Origin: Bacteroidales bacterium
Lineage (GTDB): Bacteria; Bacteroidota; Bacteroidia; Bacteroidales; UBA10428
DNA: 64,000 nucleotides
Assembly: GCA_016930375.1 (NCBI GenBank)
Contig: JAFGGU010000070.1
Span: 42,295-106,294 of the forward strand
Direction of reading: 5' to 3'
Positions 26,787 through 35,469 of the stretch are shown piece after piece. The notes beneath the pieces are model-generated. The model ran no database searches. It was not told the origin of the DNA and was given only the letters and a program-made list of their open reading frames with translations. Position 1 is the first letter of the stretch; each line of letters begins with the position of its first letter. The position numbers and the translations under genes were made by a program.

Positions 26787-27623
26787 ATGCTGAATATTTT
26801 TAACAAGCCATATCCGTTTAATGATGATCTGAAACACAATACCCGGGTGATATTTTTTATAAGTATTGGGGTATTTGTTTTTCTGTGGCTGTTTCAGCCT
26901 TTTGATATCAGTTCTTTACCTGTCCGACAAAAGTATTATTTGCTGGCGGGATTTGGTTTTGTCACCTTTCTGGCCCTGAGCCTCAATCTTTTAATTATTC
27001 CCAGCCTCTTTCCCACAAAATTCTCTTCAGCAGTGTGGAATATCAAAAAGGATATACTTTGGAATTCCTGGACCCTGTTTACCATTTTGGGAGGATATTT
27101 TCTGTTCACCGAATGGCTGGGGGTAATGAAGTTTAACTTTTACACGGTCATCAAACTGGTCCTGACTGCTATTCTCCCCATATCGGTGTTGATCATCGTC
27201 AATTATAACCGGATGTTGCGGATTCATGTCAAGACGGCCAATGAGCTGAACCGTAAGCTGAAGGAGCACAAGCAGGTTGAAGACAGAATTATTTATTTTG
27301 TTTCGGACTACCAAAAGGATAGCCTTGCCATCAAGGCGAGTACTTTGATATTGATCCGGTCAGCCAATAATTATATCGAAGTCTTTTGGAAGGAAGGTGA
27401 TGTGGTAAGAAACCAGATGGTGCGGTGCAGCATGATTTCTGCCGAAGAAATTGTTAAGGAGTTTAAATTCATCTTCAAGAGCCACCGTTCATTCGTTGTA
27501 AATATTAATTATATAGAACGCTTTGAAGGTAATTCTCAAGGATATAAGCTTTATTTTGATAACGTAAATTTTGCAATTCCAGTTTCCAAAACATCTGTAG
27601 ACAAACTGAAAGAATTGATCTGA
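26787..27623 (+). CDS. Membrane-bound LytTR transcriptional regulator
   Basis: The 278-residue product has four hydrophobic segments in its first 150 residues (for example VIFFISIGVFVFLWLF and YYLLAGFGFVTFLALSLNLL). A short coiled linker and a LytTR DNA-binding domain follow, with ANNYIEVFWKEGDVVRNQMVRCSM, FIFKSHRSFVVNINYIERFEGNSQGY and PVSKTSVDKLKEL. There is no receiver domain, so the signal probably comes through the membrane part. It is a stand-alone gene, divergent from SiaC and unlike the two classical LytS/LytTR pairs further along. Confidence 0.88.
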   Translation: MLNIFNKPYPFNDDLKHNTRVIFFISIGVFVFLWLFQPFDISSLPVRQKYYLLAGFGFVTFLALSLNLLIIPSLFPTKFSSAVWNIKKDILWNSWTLFTILGGYFLFTEWLGVMKFNFYTVIKLVLTAILPISVLIIVNYNRMLRIHVKTANELNRKLKEHKQVEDRIIYFVSDYQKDSLAIKASTLILIRSANNYIEVFWKEGDVVRNQMVRCSMISAEEIVKEFKFIFKSHRSFVVNINYIERFEGNSQGYKLYFDNVNFAIPVSKTSVDKLKELI

Positions 27624-27742
27624 CCCAATCATTCCTCCTTGTTTTTGGCCCCTAAAAGAGGTCACTTCACCCCTAAAAGATTCTTTGAGCCCTATTTTCG
27701 GATGTCCGGCCCTTTTATTTTAGAATGTGGTTGGACCATTGG

Positions 27743-27750
27743 TAATTTTG
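27743..27750 (+). promoter_or_regulatory. -7 box for the nitronate monooxygenase gene
   Basis: TAATTTTG matches TAnnTTTG exactly and lies 27 bases before the start codon at 27777. Confidence 0.45.
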
Positions 27751-27776
27751 TGCAGGAATAAGCTTAAGGAAATGAT

Positions 27777-28919
27777 ATGAAGGCATTGAGAATTGGAGAT
27801 TTGGAGGCAAAATGGCCCATTGTTCAGGGTGGCATGGGAGTAGCCATTTCATTGTCGGGTTTGGCAGCCGCTGTTGCCAACGAGGGCGGGATTGGTATGA
27901 TTTCGGCTGCGGCGATAGGGATGATTGAACCCGATTATATGCGAAATTTTCGTGAAGCCAACAAGAGGGCATTGCGCAGCGAGATCAAACGTGCCAGAAG
28001 GCTTACAAAAGGAGTGATTGGAGTAAATATCATGATAGCGCTGACCGACCATGAAGATCTTATCAGGGTTGCCGTAGAGGAGAAAGCTGATATCATTGTT
28101 CTGGGCGCCGGTTTGCCTTTAAAGATACCGGGAATGCTCAAAGAAGCCGGTTATGCCGACTATCCTGCCAAGCTTGCTGTGAAAGTATCATCTGCCAAGG
28201 CAGCACGACTTATTTTTCAATATTGGGCAGGAAAATTCAACAGGATACCTGATGCTGTAGTGGTTGAAGGACCATTGGCGGGGGGACATCTGGGATTTAA
28301 ACATGAAGAACTTACCGGAACACCTATTGATTTGCGCATTCTCATTGAAGAAACGGTGAATGCCGTGCGTGAATTTGAGGATAAGTTTGGTAGGGAAGTA
28401 CCTGTAATTGCTGCCGGAGGTATCTATACTGGTCAGGATATTTATCACATCATGCAGGCCGGAGCCAAGGGCGTGAAGCTGGGAACCCGCTTTGTGACCA
28501 CCCATGAATGCGATGCCTCTCCGGCCTTTAAGGAGAGTTACCTCGCCTGTAAAAAGGAGGATATTACCATTATCAACAGTCCTGTCGGATTACCCGGCCG
28601 GGCCATAAACAACGAATTTATTGAACAAATTAGGCTGGGAAATACAAAACCCTTCAAATGTGCCTGGAACTGCTTAAGTTCCTGCAATTTCAGGGAGGCC
28701 CCCTATTGTATTGCCCAGGCATTGTTTAATGCTGCACGTGGAAAGATGTCGGAAGGATTTGCATTTTCAGGAACCAACGCCTATCTGGCTGAAAAGATCC
28801 AGCATGTTTCTGAAGTCTTTAAAGAGCTCATGGCTGAGTACAGTTTTGAATATGCAAAGAACAGATTTTTGCATTCCGGTGACCTTAAACCTCTTTTACT
28901 TTATAGTAAAGCGGTTTAG
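27777..28919 (+). CDS. Nitronate monooxygenase-family FMN oxidoreductase
   Basis: The 380-residue product has a TIM-barrel of the 2-nitropropane dioxygenase family: PIVQGGMGVAISLSGLAAAVANEGGIGMIS at the N-terminus, VVEGPLAGGHLGF with the conserved His region, and the FMN phosphate loop in AAGGIYTGQDIYHIMQAGAKGVKLGTRF. A C-terminal Cys-rich part (PFKCAWNCLSSCNFREAPYC) is seen in a subgroup. It may oxidise nitronates or act as an NAD(P)H-dependent flavin oxidoreductase; the exact substrate is not evident. A fatty acid desaturase gene follows after 40 bases. Confidence 0.87.
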   Translation: MKALRIGDLEAKWPIVQGGMGVAISLSGLAAAVANEGGIGMISAAAIGMIEPDYMRNFREANKRALRSEIKRARRLTKGVIGVNIMIALTDHEDLIRVAVEEKADIIVLGAGLPLKIPGMLKEAGYADYPAKLAVKVSSAKAARLIFQYWAGKFNRIPDAVVVEGPLAGGHLGFKHEELTGTPIDLRILIEETVNAVREFEDKFGREVPVIAAGGIYTGQDIYHIMQAGAKGVKLGTRFVTTHECDASPAFKESYLACKKEDITIINSPVGLPGRAINNEFIEQIRLGNTKPFKCAWNCLSSCNFREAPYCIAQALFNAARGKMSEGFAFSGTNAYLAEKIQHVSEVFKELMAEYSFEYAKNRFLHSGDLKPLLLYSKAV

Positions 28920-28959
28920 TGCGCAAACGTTACCTGACATAAATTAAAATCATAGCAAC

Positions 28960-29976
28960 ATGAAAATCGAAACCGATACCACCATGCACGCTGACAGGAC
29001 CTGGGAAAAGATCATCATGAAATACAACAGGCCTGATTTGCGGAAGAGTCTTTGGCAGATCCTCAATACATTCGTTCCTTACGTGGGAATATGGATCGTG
29101 ATGTACTTTAGTCTGCAATATTCATATTGGATTACACTTTTACTTTCACTGCCTGCTGCAGGACTTCTCATCCGGTTATTTATCATATTCCACGATTGCG
29201 GACACGGATCGTTTTTCCGTTCGAAAAAAGCCAACGATATAACAGGCATACTAATGGGTATATTGACATTCACTCCTTATTCTCCCTGGCATTTTAATCA
29301 CCGGGTACACCATGCAACGGCCGGCAATCTCGACAAGCGTGGTGTGGGTGACGTTTGGACCCTTACTGTGGAGGAATACCTGGCCTGTTCGAAACGCGAT
29401 CGTTTCATTTACCGGATGTACCGTCATCCCCTCGTTATGCTTACCATTGGATCGCTATACATGGTAATGATCGTAAACCGCTTTTCCAGGAAAAAAATGA
29501 ATCGCAGCAGCCGCATGAGTGTTTATGTCACCAACATCGGACTACTGGTGGTTGCCGTTTTACTGAGTCTCTGGATAGGGGTAAAAGCTTATCTGCTAAT
29601 CCAGATACCCATCGTTCTCATTGCTCATAGCGCTGGGATATGGTTGTTCTATGTACAGCATCAGTTTGATGATGTGAACTGGGACAGGAGCCAACAATGG
29701 GATTATAAAAATGCTGCCATACAGGGAAGTTCATTCCTGAAACTGCCGGCCATTTTACAATGGTTTACGGGAAATATAGGATTTCATCATGTTCACCACC
29801 TGAGCCCCAAAATTCCGAACTATAACCTGGCTCGTTGTCATTACGAGAATGAATTATTCAGGGAAGTAAAACCCATTACTCTGCTGTCGAGTTTCCGGAC
29901 TTTACATCTCAGACTTTGGGATGAGTCAGCCCGGCAAATGGTAGGTTTCAGGAAACTGACATTTTTGCGGAGATAA
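28960..29976 (+). CDS. Membrane fatty acid desaturase
   Basis: The 338-residue product carries the three histidine boxes of membrane di-iron desaturases: HDCGH (residues 78-82), HRVHH (114-118) and HHVHH in GFHHVHHLSPKIPNY near residue 270. Four hydrophobic segments are spaced as in the family. It should introduce a double bond into membrane acyl chains using O2 and an electron donor; the PNYNLARCH sequence after the third box is typical of omega-6/DesA-type members, but regioselectivity cannot be fixed. It may share a transcript with the upstream flavoprotein gene. Confidence 0.93.
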   Translation: MKIETDTTMHADRTWEKIIMKYNRPDLRKSLWQILNTFVPYVGIWIVMYFSLQYSYWITLLLSLPAAGLLIRLFIIFHDCGHGSFFRSKKANDITGILMGILTFTPYSPWHFNHRVHHATAGNLDKRGVGDVWTLTVEEYLACSKRDRFIYRMYRHPLVMLTIGSLYMVMIVNRFSRKKMNRSSRMSVYVTNIGLLVVAVLLSLWIGVKAYLLIQIPIVLIAHSAGIWLFYVQHQFDDVNWDRSQQWDYKNAAIQGSSFLKLPAILQWFTGNIGFHHVHHLSPKIPNYNLARCHYENELFREVKPITLLSSFRTLHLRLWDESARQMVGFRKLTFLRR

Positions 29977-30000
29977 TTCTTCATTTTTAACCAAAAATTA

Positions 30001-30009
30001 TATCTTTGC
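30001..30009 (+). promoter_or_regulatory. -7 box for tRNA-Met
   Basis: TATCTTTGC matches TAnnTTTGC exactly; the transcript would start near 30016 and reach the tRNA 5' end at 30074 after a C-rich leader. Confidence 0.55.
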
Positions 30010-30037
30010 ACTCCCCAAACTCATGCCCATGCCCTGT

Positions 30038-30067
30038 CACACCCACACCCACACTCACACTCACACC
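30038..30067. repeat. Hexanucleotide array in the tRNA leader, 5 x CACACY
   Basis: Five hexamers run without interruption (CACACC, CACACC, CACACT, CACACT, CACACC) between the -7 box and the tRNA gene. They would be transcribed as an unstructured C/A-rich leader and removed by RNase P. Confidence 0.85.
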
Positions 30068-30073
30068 CAATCC

Positions 30074-30147
30074 GGCGAGGTAGCTCAGATGGTTAGAGCG
30101 CATGATTCATAATCATGAGGTCTCGGGTTCAATTCCCGATCTCGCTA
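30074..30147 (+). tRNA. tRNA-Met (CAT anticodon)
   Basis: The sequence folds as a cloverleaf. The acceptor arm GGCGAGG pairs with TCTCGCT (two G-T pairs), the D-stem is GCTC/GAGC, the anticodon stem CATGA/TCATG encloses the loop TTCATAA with anticodon CAT, and the T-stem TCGGG/CCCGA encloses TTCAATT. The discriminator is A and the 3' CCA is not encoded. A G1-T72 pair and lack of the initiator-type C1-A72 mismatch fit elongator Met rather than initiator; Ile2 (lysidine-modified CAT) is less likely but not excluded. Confidence 0.93.
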
Positions 30148-30162
30148 CAACGTAAATCCCCG

Positions 30163-30186
30163 AACCCGGCCTTAGCCGGGTTTTTT
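30163..30186 (+). terminator. Rho-independent terminator after tRNA-Met
   Basis: AACCCGGC, loop CTTA, GCCGGGTT, then a run of T. It lies 16 bases after the tRNA and is well placed to end its transcript. A second hairpin (CCTGTCATGCC / GGCATGAACAGG, 30202-30229) follows. Confidence 0.85.
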
Positions 30187-30245
30187 GTTTGGGTTCCGGA
30201 ACCTGTCATGCCTTTTCGGCATGAACAGGGACAGGAAGCCAGACA

Positions 30246-30270
30246 AAAATAAAACTCCCGCAGGGAGTTT
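30246..30270 (-). terminator. Rho-independent terminator for the DUF1080 gene
   Basis: Read on the minus strand, AAACTCCC, loop TGC, GGGAGTTT is followed by TATTTTTG. It lies about 120 bases after the stop of the DUF1080 gene at 30387 and faces the plus-strand tRNA terminator. The rest of 30271-30386 shows no gene. Confidence 0.65.
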
Positions 30271-30386
30271 GGGGATTTTCGTTGTAAAGCTTCTCCCCCA
30301 CGAGGAATCACGAAGTAATTCCCGATTTCACCAATAAGTTTATTAAAAGTATTGATCTCTTCGCGAGTTTAAGATATTTGCCCAAA

Positions 30387-31310
30387 TTACAATTCCCTGA
30401 TCCAAATATTCCTGAATGCAGTCGGATTGCCATGTTGTTGCAACTGTATGGGTCCGTCTCCATGCTCCCTAATTATATATTGAGGGATACCGGGAAAAAC
30501 AGTTGGACCCTGTATGATTGCATTGTTCTGAACCAATACTCCGTTATAAATAACTGTTATTCTCGGAGGCGTAAAATAAGTTGCGCTGTCCTTAAAGCGG
30601 GGTGCTGTATAAATGATTTCAAATGTTTGCCATTGTCCTTCTTTTCTGCTCGGATTGACCAAAGGAGCATGTTGCATATAAACGGCGCCTGCCTGTCCGT
30701 TGCGATAGGTACGATTCGCGTAGCTGTCAAGTATCTGAACTTCATAAGTCCCCTGAATAATTACACCACTGTTACCTCTGTCCTGGCCGGTGACTGTTGC
30801 CGGTAACCCGGTCGGAGTCTTCCATTCCAAATGCAACTGAAAATCTCTGAAAACACGCTTTGTCTGCGCAGTGCCTGATGTACCGGCCGGCTGCATACCG
30901 CCGTCTTTTATAATCCATGTAATCGGTTTTTTCCCGCCTGGCCCACCGATTCCCCATGTAACTTCTTCCCATTCATTAAGATCCTTGCCATTGAATAAAA
31001 TTATAGCGTCCGATGGTGGATCACTATCAATCACGCCTGGCTCAACTTTAGCAACCTCAGGATCCATGATGTGCTTTACATTGGTAAAAAAAATATTCTT
31101 TTGCATGGGCGTCAGGGAATCAAATGACTGCGTGAATTTTTTAACAATTGCTTCTTGTTCGGCAAAGTTAAAACGCATTGGTCCCTGTGGTTCTTTTTGC
31201 CGGACACTCGATACTGCTTTTGACCTGGAAGTTTCTGATGGCTGTACCTCCTGCGCATTGCTCAATGCAAACGCAAACAGCACCAACATTAAGGTGAAAA
31301 ATGATTTCAT
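30387..31310 (-). CDS. Secreted DUF1080 (3-keto-disaccharide hydrolase-like) protein
   Basis: The product is about 307 residues from the ATG at 31310 (MKSFFTLMLVLFAFALSNAQ), which begins a clean signal peptide; a longer upstream reading would hide it. The rest matches the DUF1080 jellyroll, with ILFNGKDLNEWEEV, DFQLHLEWKTP, GNSGVIIQGTYEVQILDSY and EGQWQTFEIIYTAPRF. Characterised members hydrolyse 3-keto-glucosides or similar sugars in the periplasm. An inserted charged segment (about 60-90) precedes the domain. It ends the long minus-strand block. Confidence 0.88.
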   Translation of the reverse strand: MKSFFTLMLVLFAFALSNAQEVQPSETSRSKAVSSVRQKEPQGPMRFNFAEQEAIVKKFTQSFDSLTPMQKNIFFTNVKHIMDPEVAKVEPGVIDSDPPSDAIILFNGKDLNEWEEVTWGIGGPGGKKPITWIIKDGGMQPAGTSGTAQTKRVFRDFQLHLEWKTPTGLPATVTGQDRGNSGVIIQGTYEVQILDSYANRTYRNGQAGAVYMQHAPLVNPSRKEGQWQTFEIIYTAPRFKDSATYFTPPRITVIYNGVLVQNNAIIQGPTVFPGIPQYIIREHGDGPIQLQQHGNPTAFRNIWIREL

Positions 31311-31365
31311 TTTAATTAAAGAATTAAAGATTAAATAATTATACTTATGTATGAGTAGTTTCATT

Positions 31366-32268
31366 TCACTGATTCTCCACAATATTTATTACCACATTTC
31401 CTTTTTTATGGAATTTTTCTACATAGGCATGCGCCTCTCTGATCTGCTCGAGCGTGTATCTTCTGTCTATCACTGTTTTTAATTTTCCGGATTCAATAAT
31501 CTCTTTCAAAGTCAGTAAATCATTTGCGTTTTCGGGCGCAGAACCCCATACAGACAGATACTTTCCTGTTGGCTTTAATAATTTCTTACAGGCTGATTTG
31601 GAAGTTTTTCCAACAGCATCAAAAACAATATCAAACCGGGTCTCAGTTTTTGTAAAATCTTCCCTGGTATAATCAACAATATCATCTGCTCCGAGGGATC
31701 TTACAAGGTCAACATTTGTTGTGCTGCAAACGGCTGTCACATTAGCTCCGAAATGCTTTCCAAGCTGAACGGCAAATGTTCCTACACTACCCGATGCGCC
31801 ATATATTAATAAATTTTGTCCTTTCGTTATGCCTGCTTTATTTAAAAATCTTAATGCCGTAAGGCCCCCAACTGGAACTGCCGCGGCTTCTTCGAATGTC
31901 ATATTGGAAGGTTTGATGGCAATTAAATCATCTTCCGGAAGACATTTATATTCAGTATAGGCTCCGAACTTAAAACCACAGAATGCAAATACACTATCGC
32001 CTTTTTTAAATGTTTTAACATTTTTGCCAGCTTCTTCAATGATACCTGCTAATTCAAATCCCAATATTTTCACTTTCTTGGGTCTCAACAGGCCATTGAA
32101 AAGTCTGGCCAGAAAGGGTTCGGCCTTTCGCATACGCCAATCTCCGGCTGTTACGGTTGTGGAATATATTTTTACCAATACTTCATTGTCCTTGGGTGTT
32201 GGTTTTACAATATCCTTTAATTCAAGAACATCTGGCGTTCCGTATTTTTCAAAAATAACAGCTTTCAT
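31366..32268 (-). CDS. Zinc-less quinone-oxidoreductase-type alcohol dehydrogenase
   Basis: The product, 300 residues from the ATG at 32268 ([19 protein letters not shown]), belongs to the medium-chain dehydrogenase/reductase family. It has the N-terminal GroES-like domain ([27 protein letters not shown]), the NAD(P)-binding [25 protein letters not shown] and a C-terminal [17 protein letters not shown]. The structural zinc Cys cluster is absent, as in quinone oxidoreductases. It is visibly more AT-rich than its neighbours. It follows DUF393 by about 100 bases and could be the last gene of the radical SAM operon, or independent. Confidence 0.88.
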   Translation of the reverse strand: MKAVIFEKYGTPDVLELKDIVKPTPKDNEVLVKIYSTTVTAGDWRMRKAEPFLARLFNGLLRPKKVKILGFELAGIIEEAGKNVKTFKKGDSVFAFCGFKFGAYTEYKCLPEDDLIAIKPSNMTFEEAAAVPVGGLTALRFLNKAGITKGQNLLIYGASGSVGTFAVQLGKHFGANVTAVCSTTNVDLVRSLGADDIVDYTREDFTKTETRFDIVFDAVGKTSKSACKKLLKPTGKYLSVWGSAPENANDLLTLKEIIESGKLKTVIDRRYTLEQIREAHAYVEKFHKKGNVVINIVENQ

Positions 32269-32367
32269 TTTTGTGTTTGTTTGTGTATTATGAATTCCTT
32301 TTGTATCCTTTAAGAACACTTGCTGCAAATTATTGTTTAGGCTGCCTGTTACCCGCAACTTTTAATT

Positions 32368-32769
32368 CTAAGGTAAAAATCTTCGCTTGACTTCGGGTGT
32401 TGGAATAATGCAGGTATCCCGCTTTCCAAAGATTCTATAACGTGTTTTGGCAACCATGTCATATATGAAATCTCTTATTGGTACTGGCAATATAATTAAA
32501 GCATAAAATAGCATCCAAACTCCTCCTAATTCTTTCAACACACGAAGTCCGGCTGAGGATTTGATATAATATTCTTCTCCGCTAATGAAAACGAATGAGT
32601 CAAAATCATGGGTTGACAAACCATACTTTTTAAGCAATGCCTGTCCGCTTTCAGATTGTAATGCGGCGAACATCAATTTTTCCTTTGCATCTCTTTTTAT
32701 GACGAAATTCACAACGCCAATACACAAATTACAAACTCCGTCAAAAAGCAATATGTGTTTTTCATTCAT
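32368..32769 (-). CDS. DUF393 / DCC-family thiol-disulfide oxidoreductase-like protein
   Basis: The 133-residue product has the family's N-terminal signature LFDGVCNLCIGVVNF with the CxxC pair, then KLMFAALQSESGQALLKKYGL and GVWMLFYALIILPVPIRDF, followed by a basic tail ending in KRRFLP. These proteins are predicted thioredoxin-like oxidoreductases of unknown role. The start is 14 bases after the stop of the adjacent radical SAM gene, so it may belong to the same operon. Confidence 0.88.
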   Translation of the reverse strand: MNEKHILLFDGVCNLCIGVVNFVIKRDAKEKLMFAALQSESGQALLKKYGLSTHDFDSFVFISGEEYYIKSSAGLRVLKELGGVWMLFYALIILPVPIRDFIYDMVAKTRYRIFGKRDTCIIPTPEVKRRFLP

Positions 32770-32783
32770 GGTTCATCCTTGTG

Positions 32784-34106
32784 TCAAAAAATATTGGGAG
32801 GTACTCCTTTCTTAATGTACTTGCGGTAATGCAAATTGACGGCCAGGGCAAACAAATGTACGAACGGTGATTTTAAGATACCCGGATTTAAAATTATTCT
32901 CTGAAAAATGCTCTTCCAGGAAAAAACCTTGCGATAGATCCACCAGTAAAGTTCATCGACTTTTTGTGGAGAAATATTTGCCGGTTCATGAACGCAGTGA
33001 GAACCGTCGTATTCCTGCAAATCTTCAGTCAAAAGGCGTTTTTCGGCTTTAAGTCGGTCATAAAGCGGTGAACCCGGTGTTGGGGTTAAGATGTAAAAAC
33101 GGGGAATAGGGATTTTGGTTTGCTGAATAAAATCGTAGGTTGCACGGATACTTTCCTCTGTATCACTATCGGTCCCCAGCATCATTTCCGCACTTACCAT
33201 GATCCCGGTTTCGGAGATCGTTTGGATCAGCTTTTTATGTTCATCCACCTTTAACCAGGATTTATCCAGTTTATTCAATCCTTCCTGCGTAATACTTTCA
33301 ATGCCGAAGCTCATCAAATTTCCACCGGATCGGTGGACCGTCCGGAGCAGGTCCGGGTTTTTAGCAAGATGTAGAGTACATTGACTTGCCCAGGTCATTT
33401 TTAAAGGCTCAATCTCTTTACAGAGTGTTTTTAAGTATTTCGGATTGGATACAATGTTATCATCCAGGAGATAAAACCTGTTAAACCCCAGGTCTTTTAC
33501 CCGCTGAATGTCCCGTAAAACTTCGCTGACCGGTCGGGTAAAATATTTCCCGTTATAAAGTGATGCAATACTGCAGAAATTGCATGATTGGGTGCAGCCC
33601 CTGCCTGCCTGGACAGGGAGCATGTTCCCGATTGGTTTTTCCAGCAAAAGCTCATATTTTGGAAGAGGCAATCCCTCGAGATTTTTTATCGGATGATGAT
33701 AGATCCTTTGAATTCTTCTATTTTTTTCAAAATCTCTCAACAAAAGAGGATAAGAAATTTCCGCATCCCCGACTACAACTGAGTCTACGTATTCCAGCGC
33801 TTTTTCTGCCACCAGTGAAGCCATATAACCTCCCATAACCACCACTTTCCCCCGCTTCCGAAATTCAGCTGCAATCTCAATACCCCGGTATATCGCATAG
33901 CCCATTGTGCCAATTCCGATTATGTCGGCATCCGTATTGTAGTTAATTTCATCAACAACTTCAATTTTCACTTCAACTTCCCAGTTTTCGGGGGTCATGG
34001 CTGCAAGCAACGGGAATACCAAACCCGGCAGGTGAATTTTTTTCTGTTTGCATAACTTTTTATCTGTACCGTACTGAGTGGGCTGTATAAACAATATTTT
34101 AGGCAT
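32784..34106 (-). CDS. B12-binding-type radical SAM protein (rSAM-1)
   Basis: The 440-residue product has an N-terminal Rossmann domain of the cobalamin-binding type (residues 1-150, IIGIGTMGYAIYRGIEIA, VVVMGGYMASLVAEKAL) without an obvious DxHxxG. A radical SAM TIM-barrel follows, with the cluster-binding Cys 171, 175 and 178 in GRGCTQSCNFCSI, LLDDNIVSNP, GIESITQEGL and MMLGTDSDTEESI. The C-terminus is hydrophobic and basic. Such proteins methylate or rearrange unactivated carbon centres. It overlaps rSAM-2 by eight bases. Confidence 0.9.
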   Translation of the reverse strand: MPKILFIQPTQYGTDKKLCKQKKIHLPGLVFPLLAAMTPENWEVEVKIEVVDEINYNTDADIIGIGTMGYAIYRGIEIAAEFRKRGKVVVMGGYMASLVAEKALEYVDSVVVGDAEISYPLLLRDFEKNRRIQRIYHHPIKNLEGLPLPKYELLLEKPIGNMLPVQAGRGCTQSCNFCSIASLYNGKYFTRPVSEVLRDIQRVKDLGFNRFYLLDDNIVSNPKYLKTLCKEIEPLKMTWASQCTLHLAKNPDLLRTVHRSGGNLMSFGIESITQEGLNKLDKSWLKVDEHKKLIQTISETGIMVSAEMMLGTDSDTEESIRATYDFIQQTKIPIPRFYILTPTPGSPLYDRLKAEKRLLTEDLQEYDGSHCVHEPANISPQKVDELYWWIYRKVFSWKSIFQRIILNPGILKSPFVHLFALAVNLHYRKYIKKGVPPNIF

Positions 34107-35469
34107 CGTGTTTCACTTCTTTGATTTTTAACAAGTATTGTTTCCTGACTTTAATGCTTCCTTTTACCATTTTCAGCAGCATCACCAGTTTGTATTTTTT
34201 AATGTAATCCAATAAAAATCGAGGCTGAAAAAGAATCGTATTATAGAGTCGGAGGATATGCTTATAAAAATCGGCCGTGCTCATCTTTTTTGGACGAATA
34301 GTAACATGCGCGAGATCCCATCTCTCATAATCAGAATATGGAATAATAAGTTCATCCGTTGTAACCTTGTTACCGGTTCCGGGCAGGGGAGTGTAAGGCT
34401 GAAGATTTACATAATGAATACCCAGTTCGCGGATTTTCTTTTTGCAAAAGTCAAATTCTTTCTTACCCCAATCAGGAGAAACAATAATGGTGGCATAACA
34501 ATCAATTTTGTTATGATTTAATACCTTCATGGCCTCCTCATTGGTTTTTGCATCTGTATTTTTGTTGTACTTTTTAAGTTCATGGTCATAGAATGATTCG
34601 AAACCTACAATAACGGTTTTCAATCCAATAGCCTGGAAATCTGCCATGACATCAGGATTGTCAGCAATAAAGTCGGCCCTTCCATACAACAGATAGTTTT
34701 TATCAAGGCCGGCTGAACGATTAGCCTCAATAAAACCTTTTACCCTGGGTTTGCTGGTTAAAAAGTCATCATCAACAATATAGATATTTTTCTCTTCTAT
34801 TGAAAGGAGTTCCTCAATAACTTCACGGAGTGGACGCTCAAAATATTTTCCCCTTGTAATCTCGCGACAAAAACAAAAGTTGCAATTGAAAGGACAGCCG
34901 AAAGAGGTTTTAATCAATGCTACTTTATTGTGAAAAATATAGAAATAGTTCTTTCTGTAACGGAGAGTCAGTTTGCGGTCGGGAAGAGGGTAAGAAAAAT
35001 CAAAAGGAGGTAAATCAGAAATCAAAAGCTTTTCGTTATATCTAAGGATTCCTTTCGGGAATTGTTTCCTGGTTTCAAAATAATCAAGGAGTTGAGGGAA
35101 AACCACAGTTGCATTCCGGACAACCCGGTAATCAATGGACTTATCATTCAGATCTTCAGGACAAACTTCACAGTGAACTCCGCCTGCAACTGTAATGATT
35201 CCGCGATTTATACCTTTTGCGCACCGGCAATAATTAATCATTTCCGGCACGTTGGTAATATATCCGGTCACACAAAGAATATCCGGATTTTCTCTTCTGA
35301 TGAAATAATCGATCGTTTTTTTTTCCAGGATCATGTCAATAATCACCGGGTGATGCGATGAACCGGCCAGGGTTGCCATAACCTCCAGCTCCAGGGGTTC
35401 AACAATCATCACATGCTGAAGTCCAATGGTGTCTTTGGATGGTCTCGGACGTACAAACAGAATCTTCAT
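34099..35469 (-). CDS. B12-binding-type radical SAM protein (rSAM-2)
   Basis: The 456-residue product has an N-terminal B12-type domain (VRPRPSKDTIGLQHVMIVEPLELEVMA, IITVAGGVHCEV) and the radical SAM cluster Cys 192, 196, 199 in SFGCPFNCNFCFC, where an extra Cys 201 follows. IVDDDFLTSKP, TVIVGFESF and TPLPGTGNKV are also visible. It resembles rSAM-3 in layout and in the extra Cys. It overlaps the FemAB-like gene by four bases (ATGA) at its start. The reaction is unknown. Confidence 0.9.
   Translation of the reverse strand: MKILFVRPRPSKDTIGLQHVMIVEPLELEVMATLAGSSHHPVIIDMILEKKTIDYFIRRENPDILCVTGYITNVPEMINYCRCAKGINRGIITVAGGVHCEVCPEDLNDKSIDYRVVRNATVVFPQLLDYFETRKQFPKGILRYNEKLLISDLPPFDFSYPLPDRKLTLRYRKNYFYIFHNKVALIKTSFGCPFNCNFCFCREITRGKYFERPLREVIEELLSIEEKNIYIVDDDFLTSKPRVKGFIEANRSAGLDKNYLLYGRADFIADNPDVMADFQAIGLKTVIVGFESFYDHELKKYNKNTDAKTNEEAMKVLNHNKIDCYATIIVSPDWGKKEFDFCKKKIRELGIHYVNLQPYTPLPGTGNKVTTDELIIPYSDYERWDLAHVTIRPKKMSTADFYKHILRLYNTILFQPRFLLDYIKKYKLVMLLKMVKGSIKVRKQYLLKIKEVKHDA

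Noticed and set aside
30129..30311. Minus-strand reading across the tRNA and terminators
   Set aside because: It overlaps the tRNA-Met gene and its hairpins, which explain the sequence.
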